A DNA stretch of 64,000 nucleotides from Desulfovibrio sp. Marseille-P6017 (lineage in GTDB: Bacteria; Bacillota_A; Clostridia; Peptostreptococcales; Peptostreptococcaceae), in NCBI GenBank assembly GCA_900604495.1, contig UWOR01000009.1, forward strand, positions 73,052 to 137,051. Direction: 5' to 3'. The position numbers were made by a program, and so were the translations under genes. Below are positions 17,739 through 27,675 of the stretch, one piece after another. The notes under the pieces are model-generated. The model had not been told where the DNA came from, did no database searches, and saw nothing but the letters and a program-made list of their open reading frames with translations. Numbering within the stretch: the first letter of the stretch is position 1; each line of letters begins with the position of its first letter.

Positions 17739-18317
17739 ATGAATATAATCTTAGCATCAGCATCTCCAAGAAGAAAAGAAATCTTAGAGAATGTAAATTT
17801 AAAATTTACAGTAATTGCAAGTGATATAGAAGAGGTTATATTAGAAAATGAACCTCCAAAAGATCTTGTTATGAGATTGGCTTTTGAAAAATGTATGGAT
17901 GTTGCAATTAAAAATAAAGATGATTTAGTTATTGGTGCAGACACTATTGTAGTTTTGCAGAATAAGATTTTAGAGAAACCTAAAAATCAAGAGGATGCAT
18001 ACAATATGATAAAATCTTTATCTAATAAAAAACATCAAGTAATAACGGGTATTAGTTTAATAAACTTAAGTTCAGATAAAAAAGTGATAGATTATGTAGT
18101 TAGTGAAGTTACTTTTAAAGATTTATCTGATGAGTTAATAAGAGATTACATAAGCACTAATGAATCTTTAGATAAAGCAGGAGCTTATGGAATACAAGGA
18201 TATGGTAGTTTATTAGTTGAAAGTATAAATGGAGATTACTTTAATATAGTAGGCTTACCAATTTCTAAAATAAGCAATCTACTAAAAGAGCATTTTGACG
18301 TAAATCTTTTCAAGTAA
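17739..18317 (+). CDS. maf: Maf-like nucleoside triphosphate pyrophosphatase
   Basis: 192 aa. Hydrolyses dTTP/UTP or modified nucleotides to monophosphates and is historically tied to septum formation. The N-terminal ILASASPRRKEIL (residues 4-16) is the nucleotide-binding signature; the catalytic Asp is in VIGADTIV, and KAGAYGIQG is the second signature. First gene of the cell-shape cluster; its stop abuts the radC frame. ATG start with ACGAGGTG. Confidence 0.94.
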   Translation: MNIILASASPRRKEILENVNLKFTVIASDIEEVILENEPPKDLVMRLAFEKCMDVAIKNKDDLVIGADTIVVLQNKILEKPKNQEDAYNMIKSLSNKKHQVITGISLINLSSDKKVIDYVVSEVTFKDLSDELIRDYISTNESLDKAGAYGIQGYGSLLVESINGDYFNIVGLPISKISNLLKEHFDVNLFK

Positions 18318-19043
18318 ATGAAACTTTTATGGAGGATGATTTATCTGAAGGAATCTTTGGGTTGTTCTAGAAAACTAAAAGATATGGTATTAGAAGAGAG
18401 ACCGAGAGAAAAAATGATTTTAAAAGGTGTAAAATATTTATCTAATGCTGAATTATTAGCAATATTGCTTAGAACAGGGACAAAAAATAGGAATGCTATT
18501 GAACTAGCTAACTATATAATAAATAAAGACTTACAAGGAATAAGACATTTACAAGATATAAGTATAGAAGAATTATGTGAAATTGATGGGATCGGATTAT
18601 CTAAAGCTACACAGATTAAAGCTGCTTTAGAACTTGGACTGAGGGTTTCAAGTGCTAGGCCCAGTAAGTATAAAGTAAAAAATCCTTGGGACATATATAA
18701 GTATTATATGGAAAGCTTAAGGTATGAACAAAAAGAAATTTTTAAGGTAGTTCTTTTAAATACAAAAAATGAAATTATAACAGACGTAGATGTGTCTGTT
18801 GGAACTTTAAATTCATCATTGGTTCATCCAAGGGAAGTTTTTAAAGAAGCAATTAAGAGAAGTAGTAACAAAATGATTTTAATCCATAATCATCCATCAG
18901 GAAATATTGAACCTTCAAAAGAGGATAAAAGTATTACTGATAGACTTATTAGATGTGGAGATATAATAGGTATAGAAATTATTGATCATATAATAATTGG
19001 TGATGGTTTATATTATAGTTTTAAGGAAAACATGATAATTTGA
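18318..19043 (+). CDS. radC: RadC family JAB-domain protein
   Basis: Up to 241 aa; the ATG at 18318 follows the maf stop directly and has no clear ribosome binding site. An internal TTG at 18357, 5 bp after GAAGGA, would give 228 aa and is possible. The N-terminal half has a helix-hairpin-helix (CEIDGIGLSKATQIKAA). The C-terminal JAB/MPN domain has the metal site HNHPSGN with the downstream Asp (EDKSITDRL). Despite its name a repair role is doubtful in the family. It sits in the conserved maf-radC-mreB order. Confidence 0.92.
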   Translation: MKLLWRMIYLKESLGCSRKLKDMVLEERPREKMILKGVKYLSNAELLAILLRTGTKNRNAIELANYIINKDLQGIRHLQDISIEELCEIDGIGLSKATQIKAALELGLRVSSARPSKYKVKNPWDIYKYYMESLRYEQKEIFKVVLLNTKNEIITDVDVSVGTLNSSLVHPREVFKEAIKRSSNKMILIHNHPSGNIEPSKEDKSITDRLIRCGDIIGIEIIDHIIIGDGLYYSFKENMII

Positions 19044-19070
19044 TTTAAGATAGTTGGAAGGAGCATTAAT

Positions 19071-20147
19071 ATGGCTAAAGAGAAGAAAGAAAAGAAAGAG
19101 AAAAAAGGATTTGGATCTTTATTCGGATTTGGAAAAATGACAAAGGATATGGGTATCGACTTAGGTACTGCAAATACGCTAGTTTATATAAAAGGTCAAG
19201 GTATAGTAGTAAGAGAGCCTTCAGTTGTTGCAATAAGAGATGATAGCAAAGAAGTTTTAGCTGTAGGCGAAGAAGCTAAAAGAATGATAGGTAGAACACC
19301 TGGAAATATAGTAGCTATAAGACCAATGAAGGATGGAGTTATAGCTGATTTTGATGTGACTCAATCAATGTTAAGTTATTTCATTCAAAAAGCAGCAGCT
19401 AAAAAAGGTGTTGTAAGTCCTAGAATAGCAATATGCGTACCATTTGGTGTTACAGATGTTGAAAAAAGAGCGATAGAAGAAGCAGCAAGACAAGCTGGAG
19501 CTAAAGATGCATATCTTATAGAAGAGCCAATGGCAGCTGCAATAGGTGCGGGTCTTAGTGTAGAAGAGCCAGAAGGTAATATGGTAGTAGATATCGGAGG
19601 AGGTACTTCTGAGATAGCAGTGATATCTTTAGGAGGTATAGTTTCAGCTGAATCAGTTAGAATCGGTGGTAATAAATTTGATGATGCTATAGTTGGATAT
19701 GTTAAGAAAGAATACAACTTAATGATCGGTGAAAGAACTGCAGAAGATATAAAAATCAGTATAGGATCTACTTTTAAAGAAGATCAAGAAAGCAATATGC
19801 AAATAAGAGGTAGAGATTTAATATCTGGATTACCAAAGACTGTAGAAATATCGTCTACAGAAGTTAGAGAAGCATTAAAAGAGCCAATAAGTGCTATAGT
19901 TGATGCAATAAAATCAACTTTAGAAAAAACTCCACCAGAATTAGCATCAGACATAATGGAAAATGGAATAATGTTAACTGGAGGGGGAGCATTACTTAGA
20001 GGATTAGATAAGTTAATAAAGCAAGAAACAGGAATGCCAGTAACAATAGCAGAGGAACCACTTGACTGTGTTGCATTAGGAACTGGTAAATCAGTAGAAG
20101 ATCAAGAAATATTCGAGAAAGTATTAATGATGAATACTAGAAGATAA
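19071..20147 (+). CDS. mreB: Rod shape-determining protein MreB
   Basis: 358 aa actin-like ATPase whose membrane-bound filaments guide the elongasome. Phosphate-binding loops are visible: [10 protein letters not shown] near residue 26, [12 protein letters not shown] near 173, and [11 protein letters not shown] near 304. A short Lys/Glu-rich head (residues 2-18) precedes the fold, slightly longer than usual. AAGGAG ribosome binding site. First of mreBCD. Confidence 0.97.
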   Translation: MAKEKKEKKEKKGFGSLFGFGKMTKDMGIDLGTANTLVYIKGQGIVVREPSVVAIRDDSKEVLAVGEEAKRMIGRTPGNIVAIRPMKDGVIADFDVTQSMLSYFIQKAAAKKGVVSPRIAICVPFGVTDVEKRAIEEAARQAGAKDAYLIEEPMAAAIGAGLSVEEPEGNMVVDIGGGTSEIAVISLGGIVSAESVRIGGNKFDDAIVGYVKKEYNLMIGERTAEDIKISIGSTFKEDQESNMQIRGRDLISGLPKTVEISSTEVREALKEPISAIVDAIKSTLEKTPPELASDIMENGIMLTGGGALLRGLDKLIKQETGMPVTIAEEPLDCVALGTGKSVEDQEIFEKVLMMNTRR

Positions 20148-20164
20148 TAAAGTTGGTGATTGTC

Positions 20165-21061
20165 TTGAAATTTAATAATGATAAAAAGGACAAAAAAAGG
20201 GTTAATGTAAAAGTGATAGCAACGACTACAGTTGCTATCACTTTAATTGGAATTGTAGGAATATCTATTGGAAAGTATTCTGGGAATAATCCTTTTAAAT
20301 TTGGTGCAGTTTTGGATGCAACATCATCTATAGAAAGTAGCCTAAATAAGGGCTTTACATTTATAACAAATAACTTTAGTGAACTTATTAACTATAAGAA
20401 AAATGCTAAAAAGCTAGAAGAGATAGAAGTTGAAAATGAAAAATTAAAACAAGAAATAGTAGAATTAAATAATACGCTAAGTAAAGGTCAATCATTAGAA
20501 AGTCTTAAAAAGGCTTTAAATTTTATTCCTGAAAATTATAAAGCAAATATGATATCGGCTAGTGTTGTAAGTAAAAACGATGGTAATTGGTATACTAGTT
20601 TTGTGATTGGGGCAGGAAGTAAGGATGGTGTAAAAAAAGATAGTTTAGTTGTCAATGGAAGTGGATTAGTTGGAGTTGTGTATGAGGTTTCAGAGAATTA
20701 TAGTAAGGCAATTTCACTTTTAGATACTAAATCATCAGTAAGTTTTAAATTATTAAAGAATTCTGACTTTAAAGGTATTTTAACTCAGGGAGCAAATATT
20801 AGTGATGGAGAACGTTACAAAGAAAATGGATATCTTCAAGGGTATATGTTTGACTCATCATATGATGTTTTACCTGGGGATACTTTAGTTACGTCAGGGT
20901 TAGGTCTGTATCCAGAAGGTATAATAATTGGTAAGGTAGATAAGGTAATAGATGATAAGAATCAATCCTTAAAGTATGTAGTTGTAAAGCCATACGTAGA
21001 TTTTAAAAATATTGATGATGTTATAATTATAGAACCAAGAGATAAAACGGATATAGGATAA
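20165..21061 (+). CDS. mreC: Rod shape-determining protein MreC
   Basis: 298 aa from the TTG at 20165, which follows GGTGATTG as in the nearby PBP2 and obgE starts; a longer start at 20153 would use the ribosome binding site itself. One membrane helix (about 18-35), a coiled coil (about 70-108) and the extracytoplasmic beta domains with VVSKNDGNWYTSFVIGAGS and GLVGVVYEV. MreC bridges MreB/MreD to the PBP2-RodA synthase outside the membrane. Confidence 0.93.
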   Translation: MKFNNDKKDKKRVNVKVIATTTVAITLIGIVGISIGKYSGNNPFKFGAVLDATSSIESSLNKGFTFITNNFSELINYKKNAKKLEEIEVENEKLKQEIVELNNTLSKGQSLESLKKALNFIPENYKANMISASVVSKNDGNWYTSFVIGAGSKDGVKKDSLVVNGSGLVGVVYEVSENYSKAISLLDTKSSVSFKLLKNSDFKGILTQGANISDGERYKENGYLQGYMFDSSYDVLPGDTLVTSGLGLYPEGIIIGKVDKVIDDKNQSLKYVVVKPYVDFKNIDDVIIIEPRDKTDIG

Positions 21062-21076
21062 AGGGGATAATAAATT

Positions 21077-21565
21077 ATGAAGAGATTTTTACTTTGTCTT
21101 ATAGGTATACTCCTTGTAATAATTGAGGGAAGTGTTACAAATTATATAGACCTATGTGGTGTTGGTATTAACCTTGTATTAATATATTGTACGATAATTT
21201 CTTTATATTTAAATGATCTTGAAGCTGGTATAATAGGAACTATAATAGGTCTTATAAAAGACATATCTATAGGTAGTATTTTTGGTGTTAATGCTTTAAT
21301 TCTATTTACAGTATGTTATGGAATTAGCACTTTAAGAAATAAAATTTATAAAGAAAGTTTTGTTACAATAGCGACTTTAGTAATTGTCACGAGTATATTT
21401 GACTCTATGGTAAACATTACTGCTACTACCTTGGTACATAATAGTTATGGAATATTAACTATGGTACTGAAAGGTATAGTAATTATACCACTAATAAATA
21501 GTATATTAAGCTTTATAATTTATAGTATTTTTAAAAAAAGTATATTAAAGCTTAAAGAAGAGTAG
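21077..21565 (+). CDS. mreD: Rod shape-determining protein MreD
   Basis: 162 aa membrane protein with about five helices and very few charged residues. The family is weakly conserved, so the call rests on length, membrane topology and position between mreC and the PBP2 gene. Start ATG after AAAGGGGAT. Confidence 0.88.
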   Translation: MKRFLLCLIGILLVIIEGSVTNYIDLCGVGINLVLIYCTIISLYLNDLEAGIIGTIIGLIKDISIGSIFGVNALILFTVCYGISTLRNKIYKESFVTIATLVIVTSIFDSMVNITATTLVHNSYGILTMVLKGIVIIPLINSILSFIIYSIFKKSILKLKEE

Positions 21566-21576
21566 TTGGTGATTGA

Positions 21577-24500
21577 ATGGACGATAAAAAAGTAAATGAT
21601 AGGTTTGTTATTATTAGAAATCTAATATTAGTAGTTTTTGCAGTTATACTGATAAAATTAGTATATATGGCTGTATTTAAATATGATTATTATATTGAGC
21701 AAGCTGAGAATAAGACGTATAAAGAAATTCCTATAAAAGCTGCTAGAGGTGATATAAAAGATAGGTATGGTAGGGTTTTAGCTACAACGAAAAATCAATT
21801 TACAGTTCAAGTTTCTGCAGATGGAATAAGTAAAACAGATTCAAAAAAGAATAGTAAATCTAATGAGATATCCTTAAAGTTAATAAACTTATTAGAATCA
21901 AATGGAGAAAGTTATACAGACGATTTCCCTATATATATAGAAAATGGTAAATATTATTATACATATGATAAAGAAATAAGAGAATATAAAGATTCTAAAG
22001 GAATTCCTCAAGATTTAAATGCAAAAGAGAGTTTTTATTATTTAGTAGATAAATTAATAGATGAGGGTGTTTTATCTAATGAAGATAAAAGGCTAGAAGC
22101 GTCAAAATTACAAGCTAAATTAAACAAAAATGGAGAGTATCCACCAATTTTAGTAAGTAAATGGATGTTTACAGCAGAGAAAAATAAAAATGACTGGTTA
22201 GCATCATTTAAGATAACTGATTCAAATATAAGTGCAAAAGAAGCTTTTAATAAAATTAAAGATTATTATAGTGATGATACAACTCTACCTTTAAATAAAA
22301 ATATGAGTGATGAAGATGCTAGAAAAGTTCTTGTTGTTAGAAATTTATTAAAATCACAAGGATATTCTAGATATAATCCAGTTACTATAGCACAAGGTGT
22401 AAGTGAATCGACTATATCTCAAATTGAGGAGAAGCTTATGGAAATGCCTGGAGTATCTGTAAATAGTCAGCCTGTAAGATACTACCCAAGTGGAACCCTT
22501 GCATCTCATATACTGGGTTATATAGGGAAAATACCGTCTACGAGTGAGTCTACATATTTAGAAAATGGATACTCAAAAAGTGATTTAGTAGGGCTTTCAG
22601 GCATAGAAAAAAGTTATGAAGATCAATTAAGAGGAACTGATGGATATAAAAAAGTTCAAGTTGATGCTTTAGGTAAGATAACTAAGGAAATAGAGGTATC
22701 AGAACCTGAATCAGGAGATACTGTTTATTTAAGTATAGATAAAGATTTACAAGAAGTTGCTCAAGATTCCTTAACTAGAACATTAGAGTTTGCTAGAAAG
22801 GGAGGTACATTTGAGAGTATATATGGAAATAAATCGGGTGGTGGAACAGCACCTAATGCACAATCTGGAGCTGTTATTGCTATAGATGTTAAGACTGGAG
22901 ATGTATTAGCGTCAGTTAGTTATCCATCATATGATCCAAATATGTTTACTAAGGGTAGTGTATCTTATGATGAATATCAAACGTTACTACCTGAAAATAG
23001 CAATGACTCTTTAGCTCCTAGTAAACTATTAAACTTAGTTACACAAGGGGTATTCCAACCTGGATCCACATTTAAAATGATAACTGGTATGGCAGCACTT
23101 GAAAATGGTTTAAATCCTAATTATACTATAAATGACCCTGGGTATATAAAGCTTGGAAATAGATATTTTGCTGACTATGTATGGCATAAATCTAAAAGTA
23201 ATCATGGGGCTACAAATTTATATAAGGCGATACAAGAATCATGTAATATTTACTTCTATACAATAGGTAGTGGTAAAAACTGGAGTGGTGGGTCTGACCC
23301 AAATGTAGATATGGGACCAGAAAAAATATTAGAATATGCTAACTTATTTGGACTAAGTGAAAAGACAGGATTAATAGATGAAATAGAAGAAAGAAACGGT
23401 ACAGTTCCTACAACTGAACAAAAGCTTGAATCTACTAAGACATTATTAAAATCTTATTTAAATAAAAATATGGCTAATGATTTTACTGATATAACAAAGG
23501 AAAAAAATCCAGATGAATTTGAAAGTAGAATTGATGAAATTGTAAGTTGGGCAGATGAAGAAAAGACTCCTGGAAGAGTTGAAGCTATAAATAGATTATT
23601 AGAATTAAAAGTAAAAGAAGATAGAGCAGAGGACTTAGCTGACCACATAGTTTTTGATTATCTAAATCAAGCTAAATGGACAACAGCGGACACATTTAAC
23701 CTTGCGATAGGTCAAGGTGAGAATGCATATACTCCAGCTCAAATGGCTAGATATGTAGCAGCTATAGCAAACGGAGGAAATTTATTAGAATTATCTGTAG
23801 TTAAAAAGACAATATCTAGTGATTATAAAGATGTAGTTGAAGACACAAATGAATCAACAAAAATAAATTTCAAAAACAGTGATAATCTAAAAGATTTAGT
23901 TCAAGGTATGAAGCAAATGACAACTTTGAGTAGTGCAAGAACTACATTTGCAGGTTTAGATGTAGAAGTAGCGGCTAAAACTGGTACAGCTGAAAAAAGT
24001 GGTAAAATTCCAACTGCTAATGAATATGAATATTTATTAAGTCATATGGGATCTTATGGTGTTTCAGAAACAGAAGCGGTAGCTCTTGCTAATAAACTAA
24101 TGGAAGAAAGAGAAGCAGAGCTTACAGCAGAGAGAATAGAAGAAATAAATGAGCAGTTAAAAGATAAAGAGTTAGATGAAGATGAAAGAAAATCACTAGA
24201 AGATGAACTAGCTGAAGGTGTAAATGAGAAGTTAGAAGATTCAGATAAAGTAAAATCGGCTTACTTAAGAAAAGCTATAAAAGAACTAAATCCTAAAATA
24301 AGTGATGATACTATAGATCAATTTAAATCAGATTATGGTGCTTTTGCATGGACTGTAGCATTTGCTCCTGCTGATAATCCTGAAATAGCTGTAGTATCTA
24401 TGATACCTCAAGGTAATGAAAGTTCATATGCATTATTACCTGTAAGAGAGGTAATAGGTGCTTATATGGGATTAAATAACAAAAAGAATACAACTGCTGG

Positions 24501-24582
24501 TGAAAAAACAAGTAATACTGAAGATAATAGTGTTGTTAATGGCGAAGAAGATATAAATTTTGGATCACAAATCAAAAATTAA
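21577..24582 (+). CDS. mrdA: Penicillin-binding protein 2, peptidoglycan transpeptidase
   Basis: 1001 aa, far above the ~630-700 aa of most PBP2 proteins. Order: one membrane helix (14-32), dimerisation domain with AARGDIKDRYGRVLA (48-62) and SGIEKSYEDQLRG (about 346), then the transpeptidase domain. That domain has the nucleophile serine in QPGSTFKM, SCN in QESCNIYFY and the KTGTAEKSG box. Extra segments lie between SCN and KTG (about 610-690) and directly after KTG, where a ~130-residue Glu/Lys-rich helical insert precedes GAFAWTVAFAP. It crosslinks side-wall peptidoglycan with RodA, encoded downstream. GGTGATTG ribosome binding site. Confidence 0.94.
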   Translation: MDDKKVNDRFVIIRNLILVVFAVILIKLVYMAVFKYDYYIEQAENKTYKEIPIKAARGDIKDRYGRVLATTKNQFTVQVSADGISKTDSKKNSKSNEISLKLINLLESNGESYTDDFPIYIENGKYYYTYDKEIREYKDSKGIPQDLNAKESFYYLVDKLIDEGVLSNEDKRLEASKLQAKLNKNGEYPPILVSKWMFTAEKNKNDWLASFKITDSNISAKEAFNKIKDYYSDDTTLPLNKNMSDEDARKVLVVRNLLKSQGYSRYNPVTIAQGVSESTISQIEEKLMEMPGVSVNSQPVRYYPSGTLASHILGYIGKIPSTSESTYLENGYSKSDLVGLSGIEKSYEDQLRGTDGYKKVQVDALGKITKEIEVSEPESGDTVYLSIDKDLQEVAQDSLTRTLEFARKGGTFESIYGNKSGGGTAPNAQSGAVIAIDVKTGDVLASVSYPSYDPNMFTKGSVSYDEYQTLLPENSNDSLAPSKLLNLVTQGVFQPGSTFKMITGMAALENGLNPNYTINDPGYIKLGNRYFADYVWHKSKSNHGATNLYKAIQESCNIYFYTIGSGKNWSGGSDPNVDMGPEKILEYANLFGLSEKTGLIDEIEERNGTVPTTEQKLESTKTLLKSYLNKNMANDFTDITKEKNPDEFESRIDEIVSWADEEKTPGRVEAINRLLELKVKEDRAEDLADHIVFDYLNQAKWTTADTFNLAIGQGENAYTPAQMARYVAAIANGGNLLELSVVKKTISSDYKDVVEDTNESTKINFKNSDNLKDLVQGMKQMTTLSSARTTFAGLDVEVAAKTGTAEKSGKIPTANEYEYLLSHMGSYGVSETEAVALANKLMEEREAELTAERIEEINEQLKDKELDEDERKSLEDELAEGVNEKLEDSDKVKSAYLRKAIKELNPKISDDTIDQFKSDYGAFAWTVAFAPADNPEIAVVSMIPQGNESSYALLPVREVIGAYMGLNNKKNTTAGEKTSNTEDNSVVNGEEDINFGSQIKN

Positions 24583-24642
24583 AAGGATTTAATGGAGTTT
24601 GTGAAGAATATAGATAAAGATGATATCACTCTGGAGGTTGTT

Positions 24643-25323
24643 ATGTCTTTGAGAAAATTTACTCCGAAAGAATTAGTTGAATTCAAAGGAAATAAAAGAG
24701 GGATAATTTTAAATATTAAGAAAGTAGTTTCTTTTGATGAATTAAGAAATGGTATAATAGATAGGCTTGAAACCTCAGTAGGTTTTTTTAATGGAGCAAA
24801 AATTTGTGCCATTAATTGTGATTACTTAAGTGATATTCAAATACTAGAGCTCAAGCATGATATTGTTTCTAGATTTGATATTGAATTTATAGAAGAAGCT
24901 GATGAAGTTAAAAACAACAGTTTCGAGACTAAATATGTAAATAACTTAAGATCTGGTGAAAATGTTGATTTTGATGGCGATGTAGTTGTAATGAGAGATA
25001 TGAAGCCAGGCTCACAAATTAATTCAAAAGGAAATACGGTTGTCATGGGGGACATAAGTTCTGGAGCTAGGGTTGTTTCTGGCGGCAATGTTATTGTGAT
25101 GGGAAGTGTTACTGGATTTGTACATGCAGGAGCATTTGGAAATGAAAATGCTTATGTGGTGGCAAATCATTTGAATCCTAAAGTACTTCAAATTGCTAAT
25201 AATATGGCAGAGGCGCCGGATGATGAAGTTTATGAAAAAAAGAAAAAAATTAGCCCGGAAATTGCCTTTGTAAGTAAAGGTAGGATAATAATTGAAGATT
25301 ATTTATCCAAAACATTAAAATAA
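24643..25323 (+). CDS. minC: Septum site-determining protein MinC
   Basis: 226 aa from ATG 24643, which has CTGGAGG 5 bp upstream; an in-frame ATG at 24592 has a poorer site. The N-terminal domain (VEFKGNKRGIIL) inhibits FtsZ assembly. The C-terminal beta-helix (about 105-200) has repeated VVVMRDM, TVVMGDI, VIVMGSV strands and the GFVHAGAFGN turn that binds MinD. The last base overlaps the possible first codon of the minD frame. Confidence 0.93.
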   Translation: MSLRKFTPKELVEFKGNKRGIILNIKKVVSFDELRNGIIDRLETSVGFFNGAKICAINCDYLSDIQILELKHDIVSRFDIEFIEEADEVKNNSFETKYVNNLRSGENVDFDGDVVVMRDMKPGSQINSKGNTVVMGDISSGARVVSGGNVIVMGSVTGFVHAGAFGNENAYVVANHLNPKVLQIANNMAEAPDDEVYEKKKKISPEIAFVSKGRIIIEDYLSKTLK

Positions 25324-25349
25324 TGATGAAATCCATAGGGGGTAATATT

Positions 25350-26147
25350 ATGAGCGAAGTTATAGTTATAACATCTGGTAAAGGTGGAGTTGGAAAAACT
25401 ACTACTGCCGCAAACTTAGGAACTGCTCTAAGTTTAGAAAATAAAAAGACTGTTGTAGTTGATGCAGATATTGGACTTAGAAATTTAGATGTAGTTATGG
25501 GTCTTGAAAATAGAATAGTATATGATATAGTTGATGTTGTTGAAGGGACTTGTAGATTAAAGCAAGCATTAATAAAAGATAAAAGATTTGATAATCTTTA
25601 TCTTTTACCAGCAGCTCAAACTAGAGATAAAAATGCTGTATCTGTTGAACAGATGTCAGAGTTATGTGAAAAGTTAAAAGAATCATTTGACTTTATTTTA
25701 ATAGATTGTCCAGCAGGTATTGAACAAGGATTTAAAAATGCTGTAGCGGGAGCTACAAGAGCTATAGTAGTTACAAATCCAGAAGTGTCAGCAGTAAGAG
25801 ATGCAGATAGAATCATAGGTCTATTAGAGTCTAATGAGATAAAAGATATAAGATTAATTATAAATAGAATAAGACATGATATGGTTAGACGTGGAGATAT
25901 GATGGATAAGCAAGATATATTAGAAATACTTGCTATAGATTTATTAGGATTAGTTCCTGATGACGAAAGTATAATTGTTTCAACTAATAAGGGTGAACCA
26001 GCTATACTTGATCAAAAATCTCTTGCTGGTCAAGCATATAAGAATATAACTAGAAGGATATTAGGAGAAGATGTTCCCTTACTAGAAATAGAGAATGATA
26101 ATAAGTTTTTCAATAAAATAAAGAGAATGTTTGGTATGGCTAAATAG
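25350..26147 (+). CDS. minD: Septum site-determining protein MinD, membrane ATPase
   Basis: 265 aa from ATG 25350, preceded by AGGGGGTAA; the frame opens nine codons earlier. Deviant Walker A SGKGGVGKTT at residues 9-18, DADIGLRNLD switch, DCPAGIE Walker B. The C-terminus (FFNKIKRMFGMAK) is the amphipathic membrane-targeting helix. It brings MinC to the membrane and is displaced by MinE. Confidence 0.97.
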   Translation: MSEVIVITSGKGGVGKTTTAANLGTALSLENKKTVVVDADIGLRNLDVVMGLENRIVYDIVDVVEGTCRLKQALIKDKRFDNLYLLPAAQTRDKNAVSVEQMSELCEKLKESFDFILIDCPAGIEQGFKNAVAGATRAIVVTNPEVSAVRDADRIIGLLESNEIKDIRLIINRIRHDMVRRGDMMDKQDILEILAIDLLGLVPDDESIIVSTNKGEPAILDQKSLAGQAYKNITRRILGEDVPLLEIENDNKFFNKIKRMFGMAK

Positions 26148-26164
26148 AAAGGTAGGGATAATCC

Positions 26165-26449
26165 GTGTTAGATATATTTAAAGTTTTTTCGAATGAATCT
26201 AAATCGAGCAAATCGGTTGCCAAAGAAAGACTAAAATTAGTTTTGGTACATGATAGAGTGGATTGTTCTCCTCAACTTTTAGATATGATAAAAGATGATA
26301 TTTTAAAAGTTATAGCAAACTATGCAGATATAGAAGAAAATGGTCTAGAAATAAAAATGTCTAAATCAAGAGGGGAAAATGATGATATACCGGTATCTGC
26401 ATTAGTGGCTAATATACCATTAAAAAATATAAAAGATAGAAGGATGTAA
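26165..26449 (+). CDS. minE: Cell division topological specificity factor MinE
   Basis: 94 aa, GTG start at 26165 with AGGTAGGGATA upstream. The N-terminal amphipathic stretch (LDIFKVFSNES) is followed by the MinD-binding segment KERLKLVLVHDRVD and a dimeric topological domain. Presence of MinE means an E. coli-type oscillating Min system in this Gram-positive, as known from C. difficile. Confidence 0.94.
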   Translation: MLDIFKVFSNESKSSKSVAKERLKLVLVHDRVDCSPQLLDMIKDDILKVIANYADIEENGLEIKMSKSRGENDDIPVSALVANIPLKNIKDRRM

Positions 26450-26465
26450 TCTAAGATAATATAAT

Positions 26466-26500
26466 ATAAGGGGGGTATTGTACTGATACATACCCCTTAT
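26466..26500 (+). terminator. Possible weak terminator / attenuator after minE
   Basis: ataagggg (26466-26473) pairs with ccccttat (26493-26500), with two unpaired G; the following tract ttacttat is poor in consecutive T. It may reduce rather than stop transcription into rodA. Confidence 0.45.
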
Positions 26501-26537
26501 TTACTTATATGTAAAAGTTTAGAAAGACGGTGATAGA

Positions 26538-27656
26538 TTGGGCACATATAAAAATACACTTAAATTAATAAAAGAATTGGACTGGAAGTTAATTTTTACT
26601 GTTTTAGCTATATTTACTTTTGGTATAATTATACTTAGTAGTGCAACCCATGTAAATGAAACAGGTAATTATAGTCAACTATATAAACAAGGCCTAGCCT
26701 TTGTACTAGGATGCATAATGATAGTTGGGATATTACTATTTGATTATAATTTATTGGGTAAATACTATAAAGGTCTTTATTTAATTAGCTTATTACTATT
26801 AGTAGTGGTACTAGTACCAGGTTTGGGTCAAGAAAGAGGTGGAGCTGTATCGTGGCTTAAGTTGGGTCCTCTAGATTTTCAAACATCGGAACTTGTAAAG
26901 CTTACATTCATACTTAGTTATGCGAAAATAGTTGAATCTAAGAAGGGTAAATTAAACACATTAAAAGAGATAATTCCATTAATTATCTATGCATTTCCTT
27001 TTATAGGTCTTTTATTTGCTCAACCAGACTTAGGTACAGCAATCGTATTTTGTTGTATAATTGCTGGTATGCTTTTTACGGCTGGGCTAAATATAAAATT
27101 AATAAAAAGAACTATAATAATAGGTTTAGTATCATTACCGATTATGTATATGATGATGGCTAGTCATCAAAAGGATAGAATAGAAGCATTTCTTCATCCA
27201 GATGATCCAAGTTATAAGGGTAATTATCAAGTTATACAATCATTAATAGCTATAGGGTCAGGTGGATTTACTGGGAAAGGATTATACCAAGGTAGTCAAA
27301 GTCAAAATGATTTCCTACCAGTTCAAGATAGTGACTTTATATTTGCAGTTATAGGAGAAGAATTGGGTGTATGGGGAATGTCTTTAGTTATAGTTATGTA
27401 CACTATTTTCTTGCTAAGAATGTTAGTAATAGCTAGGCAGGCAAAAGACTTCTATGGTACATTGATAGTTATAGGTGTAATGAGCATGTTTGCATACCAG
27501 ATAATACAAAATATAGGCATGACAGTAGCGTTAATTCCTGTAACGGGAGTAACATTACCATTTATAAGTTATGGGGGAAGTTCTTTACTTACATCCCTTG
27601 CAAACTTAGGTTTAGTATTAAATGTATGTATGAGAAAGAAGAAGATAAACTTTTAG
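26538..27656 (+). CDS. rodA: RodA/FtsW/SpoVE family peptidoglycan glycosyltransferase (RodA)
   Basis: 372 aa, TTG start at 26538 after CGGTGATAG. About ten membrane helices. SEDS motifs are visible: QPDLGTAIVF (about 166) and HPDDPSYKGNYQVIQS with the loop GKGLYQGSQSQNDFLPVQDSDFIFA region that holds the catalytic aspartate. The C-terminal LPFISYGGSS is also a hallmark. It polymerises lipid II with the PBP2 encoded upstream. Assigned as RodA rather than FtsW from its place beside mre and PBP2. Confidence 0.92.
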   Translation: MGTYKNTLKLIKELDWKLIFTVLAIFTFGIIILSSATHVNETGNYSQLYKQGLAFVLGCIMIVGILLFDYNLLGKYYKGLYLISLLLLVVVLVPGLGQERGGAVSWLKLGPLDFQTSELVKLTFILSYAKIVESKKGKLNTLKEIIPLIIYAFPFIGLLFAQPDLGTAIVFCCIIAGMLFTAGLNIKLIKRTIIIGLVSLPIMYMMMASHQKDRIEAFLHPDDPSYKGNYQVIQSLIAIGSGGFTGKGLYQGSQSQNDFLPVQDSDFIFAVIGEELGVWGMSLVIVMYTIFLLRMLVIARQAKDFYGTLIVIGVMSMFAYQIIQNIGMTVALIPVTGVTLPFISYGGSSLLTSLANLGLVLNVCMRKKKINF

Positions 27657-27675
27657 CATAAAGGAGTAGGGGAAA

